In this document: positions 13,090 to 16,599 of the stretch, one piece after another | How the letters are laid out: the number at the start of each line of letters is the position of its first letter | How positions within the stretch are numbered: position 1 is the stretch's first letter | NCBI GenBank assembly: GCA_023412215.1 | Contig: JAEYNX010000013.1 | Location: 1 to 16,599 of the forward strand | Length of the DNA: 16,599 nt | Origin: Bacillota bacterium | GTDB lineage: Bacteria; Bacillota; Clostridia; Oscillospirales; Ruminococcaceae | Reading direction: 5' to 3' | Program-made: the position numbers and the translations under genes | The notes under the pieces: model-generated | Database searches by the model: none | Told to the model about the DNA's origin: nothing | The model's input: only the letters and a program-made list of their open reading frames with translations

Positions 13090-13914
13090 TTAATAATCCA
13101 GCGGCTTGTGCTCCTGCATAAACCGGCGGGCATTCTCCGCAAAGATGAGTGCACGCTCCTCCTCGGTGAGGGGCAGGCGGTCAAAGCGTTCAAGCTCCTC
13201 GGCGTGGTCCCACATCGGGAAGTCGACCCCGAAGAAGAACTTCTCCACCCCGAGGGTGCGCAGCAGCTCTACGGCCTCGTCGGGCGGCAGCTCAAAGAGG
13301 GTGCTGGAGGTGTCGAAGTAGACGTTGTCGCGGGTCAGGCAGTCGGCCACGTGCTCCCACTCGGAGTAGCCGCCGAAGTGCGCGGCGATGGCGACGAGCC
13401 CCGGCACCTTGTCCATGGCGCTCGCAAGGCGCCTGGGGGAGGAGTAGTCGTACCGCTTATCGCCGGTGTGGAATAAAAACGGCAGCCCGTATTCCGAGGC
13501 GACCCGGTACATCTCGACGGCGCGCGGGGAATCTATCGCAAACCGCTGAAAATCGGGGTGCAGCTTGATGCCCTTGAGCCCGAGCGAGATGATGCGCTTT
13601 ACCTCCGGCTCAAACTGCGGCATATCGGGGTGCAGGGTGCCGTAGCCCATAAACTCGGGGTGGTCTTCGCACGCCGACGCGATAAAGCTGTTGATCGATT
13701 CCACCTGCTCGGGAACGGTGGCGCTGGAGCACACGAGGTAGTGCGTAACGCCGATCTGCGCGCCGCTCTCGAGCAGCACCTCGCTTGTGCCGGAGTACCG
13801 CATCGGGATGTCGTAGAACCGCCCGATGGCGTCCGCCGCCTTGTCGGCAATCTTTTCCGGGAAGATATGGCAGTGCATATCCCATATCTCGTGAGAAGCC
13901 ATTGTATCTATCAT
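13090..13914 (-). CDS. Amidohydrolase-2 family metal-dependent hydrolase
   Basis: This 274-residue TIM-barrel hydrolase of the amidohydrolase-2 family hydrolyses or decarboxylates small substrates with a bound metal. Metal-site residues are visible: H14 and H16 (DMHCHIFPEK), H149 in LFHTGD, H179 in AHFGG and D231 in GVDFPMW. KLHPDFQ at 117-123 is the conserved strand near the active site. The length is normal. The start ATG 13914 has AGGA five bases upstream; ATG 13902 is an alternative. A clean promoter is at 13960-13988. I see no ordinary terminator: the stop codon runs directly into the hairpin repeat cluster, whose structures may end the transcript. The substrate cannot be inferred, and neighbouring genes give no pathway clue. 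Confidence 0.9.
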   Translation of the reverse strand: MIDTMASHEIWDMHCHIFPEKIADKAADAIGRFYDIPMRYSGTSEVLLESGAQIGVTHYLVCSSATVPEQVESINSFIASACEDHPEFMGYGTLHPDMPQFEPEVKRIISLGLKGIKLHPDFQRFAIDSPRAVEMYRVASEYGLPFLFHTGDKRYDYSSPRRLASAMDKVPGLVAIAAHFGGYSEWEHVADCLTRDNVYFDTSSTLFELPPDEAVELLRTLGVEKFFFGVDFPMWDHAEELERFDRLPLTEEERALIFAENARRFMQEHKPLDY

Positions 13915-13959
13915 GCCCTTCCTATAGGTAAAAAAATCCTACTCGTTTTCAACCTTTTC

Positions 13960-13988
13960 ATTATATGCTTATTTTCTATCCTTTTCAA
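13960..13988 (-). promoter_or_regulatory. SigA-type promoter of the amidohydrolase gene
   Basis: Minus strand: -35 TTGAAA at 13988-13983, a 17-base spacer, perfect -10 TATAAT at 13965-13960. The leader to ATG 13914 is about 40 bases. Confidence 0.82.
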
Positions 13989-14045
13989 GGTAATTCGGGG
14001 AGAAACGAAACACGCAAAGCTGTATCCGGAGCAAAACCTAAAAAC

Positions 14046-14070
14046 GGTCTGCGGTAAGCAGACCATTTTT
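14046..14070. terminator. Terminator-like hairpin, possibly bidirectional
   Basis: GGTCTGC (14046-14052) pairs with GCAGACC (14058-14064) around GGTAA. A T-run at 14066-14070 follows on the plus strand, and GTTTTTAGG follows on the minus strand. It lies between the PH-domain gene and the amidohydrolase promoter and could catch read-through from either side. Confidence 0.65.
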
Positions 14071-14326
14071 ATATGCGGGCAGTTTTGAGGGGGGCGCAGC
14101 CCCCTCATCCTTTTCCCCCTCCCGTTTTATCAGGGTAAGTATTATATGCAGGCTCATTAACGGAAGGGGGCGGGGGGCGGGAGGAGAAGCACCGGCCGTT
14201 TTTGCGGCTGCTCTGTACCATACAAAAGGGAGGCCGCCAAAGCAGCCCCCCTTTCGAAACTTAGACGGTTTGTCATCCTATTCACAATAGGCACTTTTAT
14301 TAGCATACAACAAAAAGGGGAAGCAA
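14071..14326. other. Gene-free spacer downstream of the PH-domain gene
   Basis: No gene is visible. It contains a GC-rich hairpin at about 14088-14107 (GAGGGGG/CCCCCTC) and a second at 14224-14256, where minus-strand AAAGGGGGGCTGC pairs with GCGGCCTCCCTTT and is followed by a short T-rich run. The latter lies about 70 bp past the PH-domain stop and is its most likely terminator, though a weak one. Confidence 0.5.
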
Positions 14327-16090
14327 TCAGGAAAAATGGTAGGCCTGCGAGGACCTATCCCGTTCCTTGCAGGGCAGCCCCAGCTCCCGCAGCGCCTCCT
14401 GCAGGGGCAGGCTCTTGACGGTGTGGGTGCGGCGCACCATGCGCCCGCTTTCGGAGTAGGTGTACACCACGATGTCGCATCCGCCGCCGAGGCGCTGCAA
14501 AAAGCTGCGGCTGCACACCGTCATGGCCGCGCGGTTCAGCGGCACCACCACCGTGTGCAGCACAAACCCTCTGGAGTAGCGCAGCGTCAGGGTGCCCCCC
14601 TCGCGGCAGAGCCCCGCGGTGAAGTAATCCACCAGCTTGAGCAGCAGCAGCCACAAAACGGGAACCCACAGCGCAAGGCCGAAGAAGCGTATCACGTCCC
14701 CCCACGCGGGCAGCAGGCGTAGCGCGATATAGGTGGCAACGGGGAGTGCGGGCAGCAGCAAAAGCGGCAGAAAGACATAGCGCAGCCACGCGCTCCTCTG
14801 TGGCCTTACCGCGCGCGCGTGCGGGCGTATCTCGGGCAGCAGCATGGTCATGGTGGCGGCGAGGTCCTTGCGGGTGGCGGAAGGGATGAGGGCGGACACC
14901 TCGTTCTTGCCCTTGCCGTAGCCGGTGGCCTGTATGAACACAAGGTAGAGACGCAAGAGCTTGGTCAAGAGGCTCTGGCGGATGTCGAGGTAGTTGATCT
15001 TCTGCACCAGCACGCTGTAGGTGCGGCGGGTGAGCAGGCCGAAATTTACGGTGAGCGCGCGCTCGGAGCGCTCGATGCGAAAGCGGGTGAGCCGCAGCAG
15101 GTTGCCCATAAAGCCGATAAACCATCCTACCAGGATAATGAGCCCCACCGTGGCGGCGACGGGCGGAATGCCGAAGGCCAGCCACCCCGAGATCTGCGTG
15201 AGGGTGGAGAGCACCCGCCCCTCCAGCTCCTCGCCCAGCACGGTGCCCGCGCGGTTGATAAACGCCGAGGCGAGCAGCACCCCCGCGAAGGAGTTGGATA
15301 AAAAGGCGCTCAGCGCCGCCACGTAGAGCGAGTGCGGGCGGAACACCCTCTCGGCGGGCGCTGCCGCAGCCGCCTGCCCCGAAGGGTGCCGCTTGGCGTC
15401 AGACGCGGCGCTGCCGACAGGCCGTGCCTGCTTTCCGGCGGCTATGTCGGGTGGCATTGCGGAGCCGTCTTGGAGGGCGCCCGCGTCCCGCAGCGGAATG
15501 GGGCAGGAGGGGGCGGCAGGCGGCGTAAGGGCCGGATTCCCTGAAGGGGGGGCGTGTCCGGGCAGCGCGCTCAGCCGAGGGCCGGTGTCATCGGAAAAGG
15601 CTTGCGCGGGGGAGCCGTCAGCTCCCCTGCAGGAGGCGATACGCAGCTCCATGGCCTCGAGGGCGTCCTTCTTGTGGGCGATGATCTCGAAATCAAACTG
15701 CCGCGGGGAGCCGCCGGTGGTGTCGGCGCGCAGCACGGCGGCGCGCAGCAGAAGGAGCAGCCACGAGCGCTCGGCGCACATGGTGCAGATGTTGGCGAGC
15801 GGGATAAACCCCTCCTGCCGGAAGAACAGCCCCCGCCGGATATACAGCCCCGATTGGTCGAAGCGGTAGAGCAGCAGCCGCCAGCGGATGGCGGCGATGC
15901 CCATGATCATCAGCACAATTAAGATGTCGAACCACGCGCCGCGCAGCCACGCCGCAAGACCGCTGCCCAACAGCGCCAGCACCATGCCGCGCAGAAACGG
16001 GATGATGAGCAGGTAGAGCACGCGCGAGAGGTTGGTGATGATCATGATGGGGTGCGCGTGGCGGTATTCGGTGGTTTGCACGGTGTTCAC
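14327..16090 (-). CDS. Bacterial PH-domain membrane protein (YdbT-like, three bPH_2/DUF304 domains)
   Basis: This protein of about 587 residues alternates membrane hairpins and bacterial PH domains. Helix pairs lie at about 22-45 and 54-70, 255-278 and 303-325, and 440-462 and 470-492. PH-like segments follow each pair: RFDQSGLYIRRGLFFRQEGFIP, RFRIERSERALTVNFGLLTRR and a final domain at about 497-575. This matches YdbT of Bacillus subtilis in layout, but YdbT is about 100 residues shorter. The extra length is a Pro/Ala/Gly-rich, probably disordered cytoplasmic insert at about 155-250. YdbS, the usual upstream partner, is not adjacent; upstream is only repeat DNA. A role in envelope stress or antimicrobial tolerance is known for the family and inferred here. 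I use GTG 16090, four bases after AGAAAGG; TTG 16093 is also possible. Confidence 0.85.
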   Translation of the reverse strand: MNTVQTTEYRHAHPIMIITNLSRVLYLLIIPFLRGMVLALLGSGLAAWLRGAWFDILIVLMIMGIAAIRWRLLLYRFDQSGLYIRRGLFFRQEGFIPLANICTMCAERSWLLLLLRAAVLRADTTGGSPRQFDFEIIAHKKDALEAMELRIASCRGADGSPAQAFSDDTGPRLSALPGHAPPSGNPALTPPAAPSCPIPLRDAGALQDGSAMPPDIAAGKQARPVGSAASDAKRHPSGQAAAAAPAERVFRPHSLYVAALSAFLSNSFAGVLLASAFINRAGTVLGEELEGRVLSTLTQISGWLAFGIPPVAATVGLIILVGWFIGFMGNLLRLTRFRIERSERALTVNFGLLTRRTYSVLVQKINYLDIRQSLLTKLLRLYLVFIQATGYGKGKNEVSALIPSATRKDLAATMTMLLPEIRPHARAVRPQRSAWLRYVFLPLLLLPALPVATYIALRLLPAWGDVIRFFGLALWVPVLWLLLLKLVDYFTAGLCREGGTLTLRYSRGFVLHTVVVPLNRAAMTVCSRSFLQRLGGGCDIVVYTYSESGRMVRRTHTVKSLPLQEALRELGLPCKERDRSSQAYHFS

Positions 16091-16207
16091 CAAGCCTTTC
16101 TGCGCGTTGTGGGCAGGATTTTTTCTGTGCAGGATTATAGGTATGTAGTTATTATATAATGTGCGGGCGCGTAACAGGTCTGTGGTCTGTATGGACGTGT
16201 GACCGAG
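16091..16207 (-). promoter_or_regulatory. Leader and possible promoter of the PH-domain gene
   Basis: On the minus strand a TATAAT occurs at 16139-16134, about 45 bases before the start codon. A second AT-rich block containing TATAAT lies near 16151-16160. No convincing -35 is correctly spaced from the first, so this is a tentative promoter. I see no other feature in the stretch. Confidence 0.35.
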
Positions 16208-16362
16208 GGAATGTAGGGGCAGACCCGTGTGTCTGCCCCGGAATGTATCGGGTCGTTATTCGGTGGCACGCCTCCTTATTGTAGGGGGCGGCGTCCTCGA
16301 CGCCCCGCGGATACTCGCTGCGCCACGGTGACTGTGTAGGGGCGATTATCAATCGCCCGACC
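16208..16362. repeat. REP-like hairpin cluster R5, reverse orientation
   Basis: Three GTAG-headed hairpins lie on the plus strand: 16213-16239 (GGGGCAGAC/GTCTGCCCC), 16281-16310 (GTAGGGGGCGGCGTC with GACGCCCC) and 16336-16358 (GGGCGATT/AATCGCCC). The last two have the same order and orientation as the two hairpins of cluster R2, and likewise precede a copy of the 614-bp element, here by about 58 bp. Confidence 0.83.
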
Positions 16363-16416
16363 TACTATCACGACTGCTTTGGCACATATTGCGTCTTTAC
16401 TAAAATTGCTGCTATA

Positions 16417-16599
16417 TCTTACATTGTCGCTCAGGCCGCGACGGGCCCATCCTTTTCTTGTTCGAGAAAAGGATGCAAAAGCGAAGCAGGGAGTTCCCTG
16501 CACCCCGCGGTTTACGGCTGCGGAGGGAAGACTGATACACTATCGTTAGATAACTCGGCAAAAGTCCGACATGCGGCTCTAGCCTTAGGTCGTACTTTT
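16417..16599. mobile_element. Left part of a second copy of the inverted-repeat structured element (cut by window end)
   Basis: The left terminus TTACATTGTCGCT continues to 16446 as an inverted match, with one mismatch in 28, to the right end of the copy at 4146-4759. From about 16455 the sequence aligns directly with 4235 onward, covering the TTTTCT/AGAAAA hairpin, the GCAGGG/CCCTGC hairpin, the GGTTTACGGCTGCGGAG arm and the stem at 16560-16599. It lacks the extra GCTTTTCAG hairpin of the first copy and has a different first 40-80 bp. About 430 bp of this copy should lie beyond the window. Confidence 0.7.

Noticed and set aside
14355..15185. A 276-codon minus-strand frame overlapping the PH-domain gene
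   Set aside because: It is an alternate frame of the GC-rich PH-domain gene, rich in Arg, His and Ala, with no motif or ribosome site.
1..16599. tRNA or rRNA genes
   Set aside because: I saw no cloverleaf-like or conserved T-arm sequence and no rRNA-like segment on either strand.

Overview
The window is about 16.6 kb of a fairly GC-rich chromosome from a Gram-positive, clostridia-like anaerobe. An uncultured gut member of the Oscillospirales or a neighbouring order is my best guess. The basis is strong GGAGG ribosome sites, consensus SigA-type promoters, hairpin-plus-T-run terminators, a MerR/TipAS regulator, an iron-sulfur flavoprotein and a three-PH-domain YdbT-like membrane protein. No gene fixes the genus. 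All fourteen genes I accept are on the minus strand, so the biological order runs from high to low coordinates.

The genes, from high to low coordinates, are: a YdbT-like bacterial PH-domain membrane protein (14327-16090); an amidohydrolase-2 metal-dependent hydrolase with its own promoter (13090-13914); a tightly coupled four-gene Gld-type ABC operon of ATPase, permease, GldG-like protein and DUF4340 protein (12132-7534) ending in a perfect 14-bp terminator; an iron-sulfur flavoprotein (6833-7408); a small two-helix membrane protein (6523-6756); a HigBA-type toxin-antitoxin pair (6376-5731) behind a promoter covered by a 16-bp inverted repeat; a self-regulated merR/tipAS-ABC ATPase-ABC permease operon (3651-1197), probably for drug or peptide efflux; and an isoprenylcysteine methyltransferase-like membrane enzyme (482-1048).

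The intergenic DNA is the most unusual part. Five clusters (48-413, 4028-4110, 4807-5530, 12469-13086, 16208-16362) are built from about thirty short hairpins. Each begins GTAG followed by a G-run, or on the other strand ends in a C-run followed by CTAC. The stems differ from hairpin to hairpin but stay self-complementary. A GTAG head on an imperfect palindrome is the hallmark of REP sequences mobilised by REP-associated tyrosine transposases (RAYTs). No such transposase is in the window.

Between two of these clusters lies a 614-bp non-coding element (4146-4759) with terminal inverted repeats and many internal stems. A second copy starts at 16417 and runs off the window, and the last bases of a third probably open the window. 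The two comparable copies show compensatory base changes in two hairpins, which argues for selected structure. At every visible edge the hairpins are arranged as mirror images around this core, suggesting one composite unit. This structured core with inverted REP-like flanks is the best candidate here for something undescribed.
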